This document shows positions 6,912-16,084 of a stretch of DNA of 35,912 nucleotides, piece after piece (positions within the stretch are counted from its first letter, which is position 1; each line of letters starts with the position of its first letter). The notes under the pieces were generated by a model. That model did not search any database, was not told the origin of the DNA, and saw nothing but the letters and a program-made list of their open reading frames with translations. This DNA is from Paraburkholderia acidipaludis NBRC 101816 (lineage in GTDB: Bacteria; Pseudomonadota; Gammaproteobacteria; Burkholderiales; Burkholderiaceae): contig NZ_BAXZ01000039.1 in assembly GCF_000684975.1 (NCBI RefSeq), positions 1-35,912 on the forward strand. Reading direction: 5' to 3'. The position numbers were made by a program, and so were the translations under genes.

Positions 6912-8726
6912 ATGAACGCCCGACTTCCCGATCCCTCCACGATCCCCGAACGGATCGCCGCCCTGCGCGCCGAGATGGCACGCGCGGGCGTCGACGCCAT
7001 GCTCGTGCCGTCCGCCGACCCGCATCTTTCCGAATATCTGCCGCCACGCTGGCAAGGGCGGCAGTGGCTCTCGGGCTTCACGGGGTCGGTGGGGACGCTG
7101 GTCGTGACGAAGGATTTCGCGGGCGTGTGGGTGGACAGCCGCTACTGGACGCAGGCTGAGAACCAGCTCGCGGCTACGGGCATTCAGCTCATGAAGATGA
7201 CGGGCGGCCAGCAGACCGCCCCGCACATCGAGTGGCTCGCGCAGAACGTGGCGGCGGGCGGCACGGTTGCCGTGGACGGCGCGGTGCTGGGCGTGGCCAC
7301 GGCGCGCGTGCTCTCCGGCGCGCTGACGGCGCACGGCGTGAAGCTGCGCACGGACCTCGACCTGCTCGACGAAGTATGGCCCGCGCGTCCCGCGCTGCCA
7401 CACGAACTCGTCTACGAACACGCCGCTCCGCATGCCGACGCGAGCCGCGCCGGCAAGCTCGCCCAGGTGCGCCGCGCGATGCAGGAGAAGGGCGCGCAGT
7501 GGCACTTCATTTCGACGCTCGACGATCTCGCCTGGCTCTTCAACCTGCGCGGCACCGACGTGAGCTACAACCCGGTGTTTGTCGCGCACGCGCTGATCGG
7601 GCCGGACGCCGCAACGCTCTTCGTCGCCGACGGCAAGGTGCCGGTGGCGCTCGCCCAGTCGCTCGCGCGCGACAACGTGCGCATCGCGCCCTATGCGGAG
7701 GCGCCGGCGGCGCTCGCCGCGTTGCCGGTGGGCGAGTCGCTGCTCGTGGACCCGCGGCGCGTGACATTCGGCTTGCTGCAGGCGCTGTCCGCGGGCGTGA
7801 AGCTCGTCGAGTCGATCAATCCGAGCACCTTCTTCAAGTCGCGCAAGACCGCCGCCGAGGCGGAGCACGTGCGCAAGACGATGGAGCAGGACGGCGCCGC
7901 GCTCGCTGAATTCTTCGCATGGTTCGAAGCCGCGCAGGGGCGCGAGACGATCACCGAGCTCACCATCGACGAAAAGCTCACCGCCGCGCGCGAGCGCCAA
8001 CCCGGCTACGTGTCGCCCTCGTTCGCGACGATCGCTGGCTTCAACGCGAACGGCGCGATGCCGCATTACCGCGCGACGCCCGAATCGCATAGCGTGATCG
8101 AAGGCGACGGCCTGCTGCTGATCGACTCGGGCGGCCAGTACCTGGACGGCACGACCGACATCACGCGCGTCGTGCCCGTCGGCACGCCGAGCGACGAGCA
8201 GAAGCGCGATTTCACGATCGTGCTGAAGGGCATGATGGCGCTTTCGCGCGTGCAGTTTCCGCGCGGCATCCGCTCGCCGATGCTCGACGCCGTCGCGCGC
8301 GCGCCGATCTGGGCTGCCGGCGCGGACTACGGTCACGGCACGGGGCACGGCGTGGGTTACTTCCTGAACGTGCACGAAGGCCCGCAGGTGATTTCGCATT
8401 ACGCGCCCGCCGAGCCGTGGACGGCCATGGAAGAGGGCATGATCACCTCGGTCGAGCCGGGCATCTACCGGCCGGGCAAGTGGGGCGTGCGCATCGAGAA
8501 CCTCGTGCTGAACCAGCCTGCCCAGAAGACGGAGTTCGGCGACTTCCTGATGTTCGAAACGCTCACGCTCTGCCCGATCGATACGCGCTGCATCGACACG
8601 TCGCTCCTGCGCGACGACGAGCGCGAATGGCTCAACGACTACCACCGCACGGTGCGGCTGCGCGTGTCGCCGCTGCTCTCCGGCGCTGCGCTCGCGTGGC
8701 TCGAAGCCCGCACGCAACCGATCTGA
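6912..8726 (+). CDS. Aminopeptidase P family protein (M24B, three-domain type)
   Basis: 604 residues. This is the long, cytosolic type of Xaa-Pro aminopeptidase, resembling eukaryotic XPNPEP1 more than the approximately 440-residue E. coli PepP. Two N-terminal creatinase-like domains (about 10-310) precede the pita-bread catalytic domain. Metal-site motifs are visible: LLIDSGGQYLDGTTDITR (two Asp), GHGTGHGVGYFLNVHEGP (His), SVEPGIY (Glu) and VRIENL (Glu). It removes N-terminal residues that precede proline. The start at 6912 follows a purine-rich CAGGTGAAACC and gives the usual N-terminus (IPERIAALRAEMARAG). Next gene: a HAD hydrolase 23 bp downstream. Confidence 0.93.
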   Translation: MNARLPDPSTIPERIAALRAEMARAGVDAMLVPSADPHLSEYLPPRWQGRQWLSGFTGSVGTLVVTKDFAGVWVDSRYWTQAENQLAATGIQLMKMTGGQQTAPHIEWLAQNVAAGGTVAVDGAVLGVATARVLSGALTAHGVKLRTDLDLLDEVWPARPALPHELVYEHAAPHADASRAGKLAQVRRAMQEKGAQWHFISTLDDLAWLFNLRGTDVSYNPVFVAHALIGPDAATLFVADGKVPVALAQSLARDNVRIAPYAEAPAALAALPVGESLLVDPRRVTFGLLQALSAGVKLVESINPSTFFKSRKTAAEAEHVRKTMEQDGAALAEFFAWFEAAQGRETITELTIDEKLTAARERQPGYVSPSFATIAGFNANGAMPHYRATPESHSVIEGDGLLLIDSGGQYLDGTTDITRVVPVGTPSDEQKRDFTIVLKGMMALSRVQFPRGIRSPMLDAVARAPIWAAGADYGHGTGHGVGYFLNVHEGPQVISHYAPAEPWTAMEEGMITSVEPGIYRPGKWGVRIENLVLNQPAQKTEFGDFLMFETLTLCPIDTRCIDTSLLRDDEREWLNDYHRTVRLRVSPLLSGAALAWLEARTQPI

Positions 8727-8749
8727 GCGGAATTCCAGGGAAAGCGGCG

Positions 8750-9373
8750 ATGACGATCAAGGCAGTGGTATTCGACTTCGGCGGCGTGCTCGTGGACTGG
8801 AGTCCCGAGTACCTGTATCGCGAGCTGATTCCGGACGAGAACGAGCGCCGCTGGTTCTTCAGCCACGTCTGCACGATGGACTGGGTGGTGCGCCAGGACG
8901 GCGGCCAGCCGATCGCCGAGGGCACGGCGGAGCTCGTGGCGAAGTTTCCGGAGCACGAGGCGCTGATTCGCGCGTTCTACGAACGCTGGCACGAGATGAT
9001 CGGCGGCCTGCTCGAAGGCGGCGTCGCGACCTTCGAGCGGCTCGAGGCGGCCGGCGTGCCGCTCTTTGGCCTGACGAACTGGTCCGCGGAGACTTTTCCG
9101 TGGGCCTGGGAGCGCTTCGACGTGCTGCGGCGCTGCCGCGACATCGTGGTGTCCGGGCGCGTGCAGCTCGTGAAGCCCGACGCGGCGATCTTCCACGAAA
9201 TGTTCCGCCGCATCGACGCACAACTGCCCGGCGTGCGGCCTGAAGAGCTCGTCTTCATCGACGACAATCGCCACAACGCCGAGGCCGCCACGGCGCTCGG
9301 CTGGCACGGTGTGCATCACACGAGCAACGCCGCCACCGACGCCCGGCTGCGCGAACTGGGCCTGCCCATCTGA
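8750..9373 (+). CDS. HAD-superfamily hydrolase (YihX-like subfamily IA)
   Basis: 207 residues. Motif I is VVFDFGGVLVDW with nucleophile Asp9. The usual second Asp is Gly, as in YihX-type and dehalogenase-type proteins. Motif II is LFGLTNWS, the conserved Lys is in VKPDAAIF, and the acidic motif is LVFIDDNRHNAEAA. Together these indicate a phosphatase or dehalogenase-like hydrolase acting on a small molecule. The substrate cannot be read from the sequence. It probably forms a short operon with the upstream aminopeptidase. It converges on the DUF748 gene with only 22 bp between stops and no obvious terminator. Confidence 0.88.
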   Translation: MTIKAVVFDFGGVLVDWSPEYLYRELIPDENERRWFFSHVCTMDWVVRQDGGQPIAEGTAELVAKFPEHEALIRAFYERWHEMIGGLLEGGVATFERLEAAGVPLFGLTNWSAETFPWAWERFDVLRRCRDIVVSGRVQLVKPDAAIFHEMFRRIDAQLPGVRPEELVFIDDNRHNAEAATALGWHGVHHTSNAATDARLRELGLPI

Positions 9374-9395
9374 CGCTCTTGGCGCGCCGCCGCGT

Positions 9396-10565
9396 TTATT
9401 TCGACGGCTGCGCGCTTGCTCCTCCCAGCAGATTGCGCAACGCATCGGCGAGACCCTTCGCGGTCTGGCCGGCGCCTTGCACCACGCCCTCCGCGCTCAC
9501 GCCGAGCACCTTTGCAAAGCCGGTGCGCAACTGCATCGTCAGGTTTTCGTCGAGGCGGAACTTCGGATCGTGCAGATTCCCGTCGAGCACGAAATGCAGC
9601 GTGATGTCGCCGTTGTGCGCCTTGAGCGCGGCGATGGCGGCACGCGTCGGGATCGCGAGGAAGGTGTCGAGCGGGTCGCCGCCGGGCGCGAGCTGCAGGT
9701 GATGCAGCGTGAGCGTGCCGGGCGCGTGCAGGCGGTACGCATTCACCGTCGAGGTGATGTCGAGGTCCAGCGTGCCGCCGGTGACCTGCGCCTTCGTGCT
9801 GGCCTTGCGCAGCAGGTAAGGATCGAGCGTCACGATGTCGACGCCGCGCAACGTCGTGGTGGTCTGCGAATCCTTGCTCGCGATGCGTATCCATCCGCTG
9901 AACAAGACCTGCCCGATGTGCTGCGGACCCTTGATCGAGCCTGTCACCGACACCTGGGTCGGCTCCGCGAGCGCGGGCAAATGGAGGCGATCGACCGTCG
10001 CATTGGCGTCGCTTACGGTGACCTGGTACGGCGGATCGCTCACCGAGCGATCGTAGAAGACGAACGCGCCATGCTCGAAGGCGACGTGGTCGATGAGCTT
10101 TTCGGACGGCATGGGCTGGCCGGCCGATGTGCCGGAGGCGGGCGCCGTCGCCTCGCTTTGCATGGCCGTGCGCAGGTTCGGCAGGATCTGGATCGAACCG
10201 TCCGCGCCGCGCACGACGTTCATCGTGAAGTCGCGCACCGTGATGTCGCGAACATGGACGCGGTGCGCGAGGAATGCACGCAGGTCGGGGGTGACGGTAA
10301 TGCGCCCGGCGTGCAGTGCGTCGGCAGCCGGCCAGCCGGGCGGCGCCTTGATGTGGACGTCGGACAGTTCGACCGAATTCAGCGTGAACGCGACGTCGAT
10401 GCGGCCGGCGCTGCCGATGGGCGCGAGCGCCTCGGCCACACGCAACTTCACCGCATGCTGCAAGGCGTAGAGGCCGCCGAGCGCGCCCAGCACCAGCACC
10501 GCCAACACGATCGCGGCGACGGTAACGAAGCGTGGGACGCGGCGGTGGGAAATCGGCTTCGCCAT
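9396..10565 (-). CDS. DUF748/AsmA-like membrane-anchored protein
   Basis: 389 residues. A basic N-terminus (MAKPISHRRVPR) and one transmembrane helix (about 13-35, FVTVAAIVLAVLVLGALGGL) are followed by a large non-cytoplasmic domain. That domain is rich in alternating beta-strand patterns such as VELSDVHI, VHVRDITVRDF and GVDIVTLDPYLL. The repeated short strands, the VTLDPYLLRKAS segment and the topology match the DUF748/AsmA group, related to proteins that bridge inner and outer membranes for lipid transport. I start at 10565; the ORF could extend 31 codons upstream but that part has no hydrophobic signal. The exact function is unknown. Confidence 0.8.
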   Translation of the reverse strand: MAKPISHRRVPRFVTVAAIVLAVLVLGALGGLYALQHAVKLRVAEALAPIGSAGRIDVAFTLNSVELSDVHIKAPPGWPAADALHAGRITVTPDLRAFLAHRVHVRDITVRDFTMNVVRGADGSIQILPNLRTAMQSEATAPASGTSAGQPMPSEKLIDHVAFEHGAFVFYDRSVSDPPYQVTVSDANATVDRLHLPALAEPTQVSVTGSIKGPQHIGQVLFSGWIRIASKDSQTTTTLRGVDIVTLDPYLLRKASTKAQVTGGTLDLDITSTVNAYRLHAPGTLTLHHLQLAPGGDPLDTFLAIPTRAAIAALKAHNGDITLHFVLDGNLHDPKFRLDENLTMQLRTGFAKVLGVSAEGVVQGAGQTAKGLADALRNLLGGASAQPSK

Positions 10566-10679
10566 ACAGGGCACCTCGCGCAGAAGGACCGGGCGCCGTC
10601 GCGAAAGCGGCACGGCCCGGCGTGGGACATCGGAAGCAGCGTAGCGGGTTTCGAGCAACCGCCATGCCGCGCGTGCCAG

Positions 10680-10706
10680 AAAAAACGGCAGCCCGAGGGC
10701 TGCCGT
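10680..10706 (-). terminator. Rho-independent terminator downstream of ettA
   Basis: In the leftward sense, the stem ACGGCAGCC / GGCTGCCGT (10685-10693 with 10698-10706) has a 4-base loop and is followed by six T residues (10685-10680). It lies about 65 bp after the ettA stop and just beyond a long perfect palindrome. Confidence 0.85.
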
Positions 10707-10717
10707 CGCTGCTGTTG

Positions 10718-10749
10718 CCTGCGCGCGGTTCGGCCGAACCGCGCGCAGG
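10718..10749. repeat. Perfect 32-bp palindrome after ettA
   Basis: CCTGCGCGCGGTTCGG (10718-10733) is followed directly by its exact reverse complement (10734-10749), with no spacer. It begins 21 bp past the ettA stop and lies 11 bp before the terminator stem. As RNA it would give a long GC-rich hairpin with a small loop. It could act as a second terminator half, an mRNA 3'-end stabiliser or a protein site. Confidence 0.85.
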
Positions 10750-10770
10750 TCGGGTGCGAACCCGCGCCGC

Positions 10771-12435
10771 CTAGCGGCTGATCGGCTTGTAGCGCAGACG
10801 CTTGGGCCGCGCGGCTTCTTCGCCGAGACGCTTGATCTTGTCGGCCTCGTACTCCTGATAGTTGCCGTCGAAGAACGTGACTTGCGAGTCGCCTTCGAAC
10901 GCGAGGATGTGCGTCGCGATGCGGTCGAGGAACCAGCGATCGTGCGAAATCACCATGACCGAGCCCGCGAATTCGAGCAGGGCATCTTCGAGCGCGCGCA
11001 GCGTTTCGACGTCGAGGTCGTTCGACGGCTCGTCGAGCAGCAGCACGTTGCCGCCCGAGATCAGCGTCTTGGCCAGATGCAGACGGCCGCGCTCGCCGCC
11101 CGAGAGGTTGCCGACGATCTTCTGCTGATCGCCGCCCTTGAAGTTGAAGCGGCCGATGTACGCGCGCGACGGCGTTTCGTACTTGCCCACGGTCAGCACG
11201 TCCGCACCGCCCGAGATTTCCTCGAACACGGTCTTGTCGGAGGCCAGCGCGTCGCGGCTCTGGTCGACGTAGGCGAGCTTGACGGTCGGGCCCTGCACGA
11301 TCTCGCCCGAATCCGGCTGCTCCTTGCCCGTGAGCATGCGGAACAGCGTCGATTTACCGGCGCCGTTCGGCCCGATGATGCCGACGATCGCGCCCGCCGG
11401 AATCTTGAAGCTGAGGTTGTCGATCAGCAGACGGTCGCCATAGGACTTGCTGACGTTCTTGAACTCGATGACTTCGCTGCCCAGACGCTCGCCTGCCGGA
11501 ATGAAGATTTCCTGCGTTTCGTTGCGCTTCTGGTAGTCCTGGCTCGACAGTTCCTCGAAGCGCGCGATACGCGCCTTCGACTTGGCCTGGCGGCCCTTCG
11601 GGTTCTGGCGCACCCACTCCAGTTCCTTCTTGATCGCCTTCTGGCGCGCCGATTCCGTCGCTTCTTCCTGCTTCAGGCGCTCTTCCTTCTGGTCGAGCCA
11701 GCTGGAGTAGTTGCCCTTCCAGGGAATGCCGTGGCCGCGGTCGAGTTCGAGAATCCACTCGGCGGCGTTGTCGAGGAAGTAGCGGTCGTGGGTTACGGCG
11801 ACCACGGTGCCCGGAAAGCGCGTGAGGAACTGCTCCAGCCACTCGACCGATTCGGCATCCAGGTGGTTGGTCGGCTCATCCAGCAGCAGCATGTCGGGCT
11901 TTTCGAGCAGCAGCTTGCACAGCGCGACACGGCGTTTTTCACCGCCCGACAGATTGCCGATCTTCGCGTCCCAGGCCGGCAGGCGCAGCGCGTCGGCGGC
12001 GATTTCGATCTGCTGTTCCGCGCTGCCGTCGGTCGTGGCGAGGATCGCTTCGTATTTCGCCTGTTCTGCTGCGAGCGCGTCGAAGTCGGCGTCCGGCTCC
12101 GCGTAGGCGGCGTAGATCTCGTCAAGCTTCTTCTGCGCGTTGAACACGTCGCCCAGACCCTCTTCGACCGCTTCGCGCACGGTCTTTTCGGGGTCGAGCT
12201 GCGGCTCCTGCGGCAGATAGCCGATGTTCAGATTCGGCATCGGCGTGGCTTCGCCTTCGATGTCCTTGTCGACGCCAGCCATGATCTTGATGAGCGTGGA
12301 CTTGCCCGAGCCGTTCAGGCCGAGCAGGCCGATCTTCGCGCCCGGGAAGAACGACAGCGAGATGTCCTTCAGGATCTGGCGCTTGGGCGGCACGATCTTG
12401 CCGACCCGGTTCATGGTGAAGACGTATTGGGCCAT
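10771..12435 (-). CDS. ettA: Energy-dependent translational throttle protein EttA (ABC-F)
   Basis: 554 residues, matching EttA (about 555). It is an ABC-F ATPase that binds the ribosomal E site and regulates entry into elongation according to ATP/ADP level. Two ABC domains are present: Walker A GLNGSGKST and GPNGAGKST, signatures NLSGGEKRR and NLSGGERGR, Walker B LLLDEPTNHLD and LLLDEPSNDLD. The charged linker (ELEWVRQNPKGRQAKSKARIARFEEL) is the P-site tRNA-interaction motif, and there is an EttA arm. I start at 12435 (MAQYVFTMNRVGKIVPP), the family N-terminus. The 66 codons upstream in frame have no family features. It is monocistronic. Confidence 0.96.
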   Translation of the reverse strand: MAQYVFTMNRVGKIVPPKRQILKDISLSFFPGAKIGLLGLNGSGKSTLIKIMAGVDKDIEGEATPMPNLNIGYLPQEPQLDPEKTVREAVEEGLGDVFNAQKKLDEIYAAYAEPDADFDALAAEQAKYEAILATTDGSAEQQIEIAADALRLPAWDAKIGNLSGGEKRRVALCKLLLEKPDMLLLDEPTNHLDAESVEWLEQFLTRFPGTVVAVTHDRYFLDNAAEWILELDRGHGIPWKGNYSSWLDQKEERLKQEEATESARQKAIKKELEWVRQNPKGRQAKSKARIARFEELSSQDYQKRNETQEIFIPAGERLGSEVIEFKNVSKSYGDRLLIDNLSFKIPAGAIVGIIGPNGAGKSTLFRMLTGKEQPDSGEIVQGPTVKLAYVDQSRDALASDKTVFEEISGGADVLTVGKYETPSRAYIGRFNFKGGDQQKIVGNLSGGERGRLHLAKTLISGGNVLLLDEPSNDLDVETLRALEDALLEFAGSVMVISHDRWFLDRIATHILAFEGDSQVTFFDGNYQEYEADKIKRLGEEAARPKRLRYKPISR

Positions 12436-12626
12436 GAGAGTGTCTTTGGAAACGGGAGAAAAGGGGGCGGGACGCGGGTGATGCGCTTGCAGGCGAGGCG
12501 TCGGACCGCGAATTGGGGTGTCGCGCAAACCGCTATTGTACGGGGCGCGGGCGATGGGGCGTGAATCCGGGGGGACTCGACAGAGGGTGCTGCAATTCCT
12601 TCGGGCAACGAGCCCGGCGTCTTGTG

Positions 12627-12668
12627 TTGACAACAGCTATACGTCAGCCTACGATGTGTAGCTGTTGT
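12627..12668 (+). promoter_or_regulatory. Promoter and operator of the toxin-antitoxin module
   Basis: TTGACA (12627-12632), a 17-base spacer and TACGAT (12650-12655) form a near-consensus sigma-70 promoter, with a start expected near 12662. A perfect 10-bp inverted repeat, ACAACAGCTA (12630-12639) and TAGCTGTTGT (12659-12668), overlaps both the -35 box and the start site. It is well placed as an operator for autorepression by the ribbon-helix-helix antitoxin. Confidence 0.75.
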
Positions 12669-12690
12669 GTATACGCAAGAGAGGAGTGCC

Positions 12691-12963
12691 ATGCGCAACG
12701 CGTCTATCAATCTACGGGCGCTGCCGGAGCAGCGCGACCTGATCGACCACGCCGCCGATCTGCTGGGCAAGAATCGTTCGGATTTCATGCTGGAAGCCGC
12801 GTGCGAGCGTGCGAAGGCCGTTGTGCTGGATCAGGTCTTTTTCGGCCTGGATGCGGACAAATTCCGGCAGTTCACGGCGCTGCTGGACGAGCCTCAAGAT
12901 TCCAATCAAGGCCTCAAGCGTTTGATGGCTGTCAAGGCTACGTGGGACACGGACAAAGCGTGA
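12691..12963 (+). CDS. DUF1778 (TacA-like) antitoxin
   Basis: 90 residues. The N-terminal part (NASINLRALPEQRDLIDHAA, then RSDFMLEAACERA) is a ribbon-helix-helix DNA-binding domain of the DUF1778 family. The C-terminal part (residues about 50-90) would wrap the toxin. Known TacA-type antitoxins neutralise a GNAT toxin and repress their own promoter. The start at 12691 follows AGAGGAG with good spacing; an upstream in-frame ATG at 12667 falls inside the operator and is rejected. The stop overlaps the toxin's GTG start by 4 bp, typical of coupled translation. Confidence 0.9.
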   Translation: MRNASINLRALPEQRDLIDHAADLLGKNRSDFMLEAACERAKAVVLDQVFFGLDADKFRQFTALLDEPQDSNQGLKRLMAVKATWDTDKA

Positions 12964-13451
12964 AAGTACGGCTTTCGGTGCCGCAGTCGCTCGCCGCAAC
13001 GCATCGGCTCGACGAATTCCGGTGCGGTGAACCGTCCCTCGACAACTGGCTCAAACAGCGCGCATTGACCAACCACCTGAACGGAGCCAGTCGTACCTTC
13101 GTCGTGGCCGATCCCGACCAGTGCGTGCTGGGGTATTACGCGCTTGCGGCGGGGGCCGTCGCCCATTCGGATGCCCCCGGCCCCATCCGGTGCAATATGC
13201 CCGACCCGGTGCCGGTCATGGTGCTCGCGAGGCTTGCCGTCGATGTTCGCGCCCAAGGCAACAAGCTTGGTGTGGCTTTGCTCCAGGATGCCGTCATTCG
13301 CGTGTATTCGGTCGCGGAAAACGCCGGTGTTCGGGCTTTGCTCGTTCACGCGCTGAACGAGCATGCGAAACGGTTTTACGAGTACTACGGTTTTCGCGAG
13401 TCGCCAGTGCATCCGATGATCTTGATGCTTTCGCTCAAGCGAAAACCGTAA
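12960..13451 (+). CDS. GNAT-family acetyltransferase toxin (TacT-like)
   Basis: 163 residues. TacT-type toxins acetylate the amino group of aminoacyl-tRNAs and stop translation. Visible features are LDEFRCGEPSLDNWLKQRA near the N-terminus, typical of the subgroup, RTFVVADP and VLGYYALAAG. The core is VMVLARLAVDVRAQGNKLGVALLQDA, with VHALNEHAKRFYEYYGF holding the conserved Tyr near the C-terminus. The acetyl-CoA pyrophosphate loop is QGNKLG, where homologues usually have QGxGLG, so activity might be altered. The start is GTG at 12960, fixed by overlap with the antitoxin stop and by the family N-terminus. The pair looks somewhat more A/T-rich than its neighbours, suggesting acquisition. Confidence 0.9.
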   Translation: MKVRLSVPQSLAATHRLDEFRCGEPSLDNWLKQRALTNHLNGASRTFVVADPDQCVLGYYALAAGAVAHSDAPGPIRCNMPDPVPVMVLARLAVDVRAQGNKLGVALLQDAVIRVYSVAENAGVRALLVHALNEHAKRFYEYYGFRESPVHPMILMLSLKRKP

Positions 13452-13466
13452 CACTCTCGAAAAACA

Positions 13467-13498
13467 AAACCCCACGCCTCGAAAAAAGCGTGGGGTTT
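13467..13498. terminator. Bidirectional terminator between the toxin gene and ychF
   Basis: An 11-bp stem AAACCCCACGC / GCGTGGGGTTT (13467-13477 with 13488-13498) has a 10-base loop. A residues on the left and T residues on the right let it serve both convergent genes, though the rightward T-run is short. Confidence 0.75.
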
Positions 13499-13541
13499 GT
13501 CTGTCGCGGGTTGTTTTACCGATGCAGCTTACGGAGTGCGC

Positions 13542-14636
<1,095 letters not shown>

Positions 14637-14787
14637 GTAAATCTCTGCTTGTCACCCAAAACCGTAATTGTAACCTCCTCCGGGCGCGGGTCCGCCCTGC
14701 GCGCGGGCCGAATCTGCGGCAATGGACCGCGTGTTCGACCCCCCTAAACGCCCGCCCGTCCGACCCTTTCACAAGGCGCCCCGCGGC

Positions 14788-14793
14788 TATAAT
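14788..14793 (+). promoter_or_regulatory. Consensus -10 box directly before the UbiH-family start
   Basis: A perfect TATAAT ends 6 bases before the ATG at 14800. Transcription would then be expected to begin at or within a base or two of the start codon, giving a leaderless mRNA. The -35 region is weak (TTTCAC at 14767-14772, 15-base spacer). Confidence 0.5.
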
Positions 14794-14799
14794 GCGCGG

Positions 14800-15972
14800 A
14801 TGACTGCAACCAACCAGACTTTCGACGTCGTCGTGATCGGCGGCGGGCTTGTCGGCAAGTCGGCGGCGCTCGCGCTGACCCAGGGTGGCCTGCGCGTGGC
14901 GCTGCTCGCGCAGCCCTGTGTTCCGCTGCCCGCCGACGCGGTGTTCGACGCACGCGTCTACGCGTTCTCGCGCAGCTCCCATGCGCTGTTCGAGCGGCTG
15001 CGAGTCTGGCAGGCCATCGACTCCGCGCGCCTCACGCCCGTCTACGACATGCGTGTGTTCGGCGACGCGGCCGCCGAGCTGCATTTCTCGGCCTGGCAGG
15101 CCTCGGTGGCGCAGCTTGCGTGGATCGCCGAATCGTCGGTGGTGGAACGCGCGCTCGACGCCGCGCTGCATTTCCAGCCCAACCTCACGTGGATCGATTC
15201 GCGCGCCCAGACGCTCGACATCAAACCGCACGCGGCCGAGATCGGCCTGGCCAACGGCCGCACGCTGGAAGCCGATCTCGCGATCGGCGCCGATGGCGCG
15301 CATTCGTGGGTGCGCGCCCAGATCGGCTCGACTGTCGCGCGGCGTGAGTATCGCCAGACGGGGGTGGTCGCGAATTTCCGCGCCTCGCGGCCGCACGGCG
15401 AGGCCGCATTCCAGTGGTTTCGAGACGGTGAGATCATCGCGCTTTTGCCGCTGCCGGATCAGCATGTGTCGCTCGTCTGGTCGGCGCAGACGGAGCATGC
15501 CGAAGCGCTGCTGCGGTTCGATCCTCAGCAGCTCGCCGCCGAAGTCGAACGCGTGACGCTGGAGCAGGTGGGAACGCTCGAATGCGTGACGTCCGCGCGC
15601 GGTTTTCCGCTCGCGCTTCAGACTGTCGACCGGCTGATCGCCCCGCGCGTGGCGCTCGTCGGCGACGCCGCGCACCTCATCCATCCGCTCGCGGGCCAGG
15701 GCGTGAATCTCGGCCTGCGCGACGTGGCGGCGCTCGTCGACGTGATCGCGCAGAAAGAGGCGTTCCGCGACCTCGGCGACACCGTGCTCCTGCGTCGCTA
15801 CGAGCGCGGCCGCCGCGAGGACATCCGCAAGCTCGTCGTCGCGACCGACGGCCTGCAACGGCTGTTCTCGATTCCCGGTACGATTGCGCAGGCCGTGCGC
15901 AACACCGGCATGGCGTTCGTGGGCGCGCAACCGCTCCTCAAACGCTGGCTGGTTGCCGCGGCGCTGGGCTGA
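14800..15972 (+). CDS. UbiH/UbiF/VisC/COQ6-family FAD-dependent hydroxylase
   Basis: 390 residues. Enzymes of this family hydroxylate the aromatic ring during ubiquinone synthesis using FAD, NAD(P)H and O2; which ring position is modified here cannot be told. The N-terminal dinucleotide motif is VVVIGGGLVGKSAALAL. EADLAIGADGAHSWVR is the DG motif that contacts FAD and NAD(P)H. RVALVGDAAHLIHPLAGQGVNLGLRD is the family's second FAD motif. I start at 14800 (MTATNQTFDVVV) since the Rossmann strand begins immediately after. The 26 in-frame codons upstream contain the TATAAT box. dsbC lies 251 bp downstream on the same strand. Confidence 0.92.
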   Translation: MTATNQTFDVVVIGGGLVGKSAALALTQGGLRVALLAQPCVPLPADAVFDARVYAFSRSSHALFERLRVWQAIDSARLTPVYDMRVFGDAAAELHFSAWQASVAQLAWIAESSVVERALDAALHFQPNLTWIDSRAQTLDIKPHAAEIGLANGRTLEADLAIGADGAHSWVRAQIGSTVARREYRQTGVVANFRASRPHGEAAFQWFRDGEIIALLPLPDQHVSLVWSAQTEHAEALLRFDPQQLAAEVERVTLEQVGTLECVTSARGFPLALQTVDRLIAPRVALVGDAAHLIHPLAGQGVNLGLRDVAALVDVIAQKEAFRDLGDTVLLRRYERGRREDIRKLVVATDGLQRLFSIPGTIAQAVRNTGMAFVGAQPLLKRWLVAAALG

Positions 15973-16084
15973 CCGGCACGGCCGCGCGGCGGGAATAGCG
16001 GTTGCTGTACCCGCCTCGCGGCGTCAGAATGGCTGAAGCCGCAAGGGCCTGCGGCAGGTGCAGGCGCAACGGCCTGACCGGCCG

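Noticed and set aside
6870..8717. 615-codon minus-strand frame opposite the aminopeptidase P gene
   Set aside because: The plus-strand gene has complete M24 metal-site motifs; the antisense frame is low-complexity and His/Arg-rich.
10718..10749. Reading the 32-bp palindrome as a replication origin or attachment site
   Set aside because: No DnaA boxes, iterons, integrase gene or tRNA lie nearby; a 3'-end RNA or protein-site role is more economical.
10882..12564. 560-codon plus-strand frame opposite ettA
   Set aside because: Shadow of ettA, which has both Walker A, signature and Walker B sets; the antisense product has no recognisable motif.
12436..12633. 66-codon N-terminal extension of ettA
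   Set aside because: EttA proteins begin at MAQYVF; the extension has no ABC-F features and runs toward the toxin-antitoxin promoter region.
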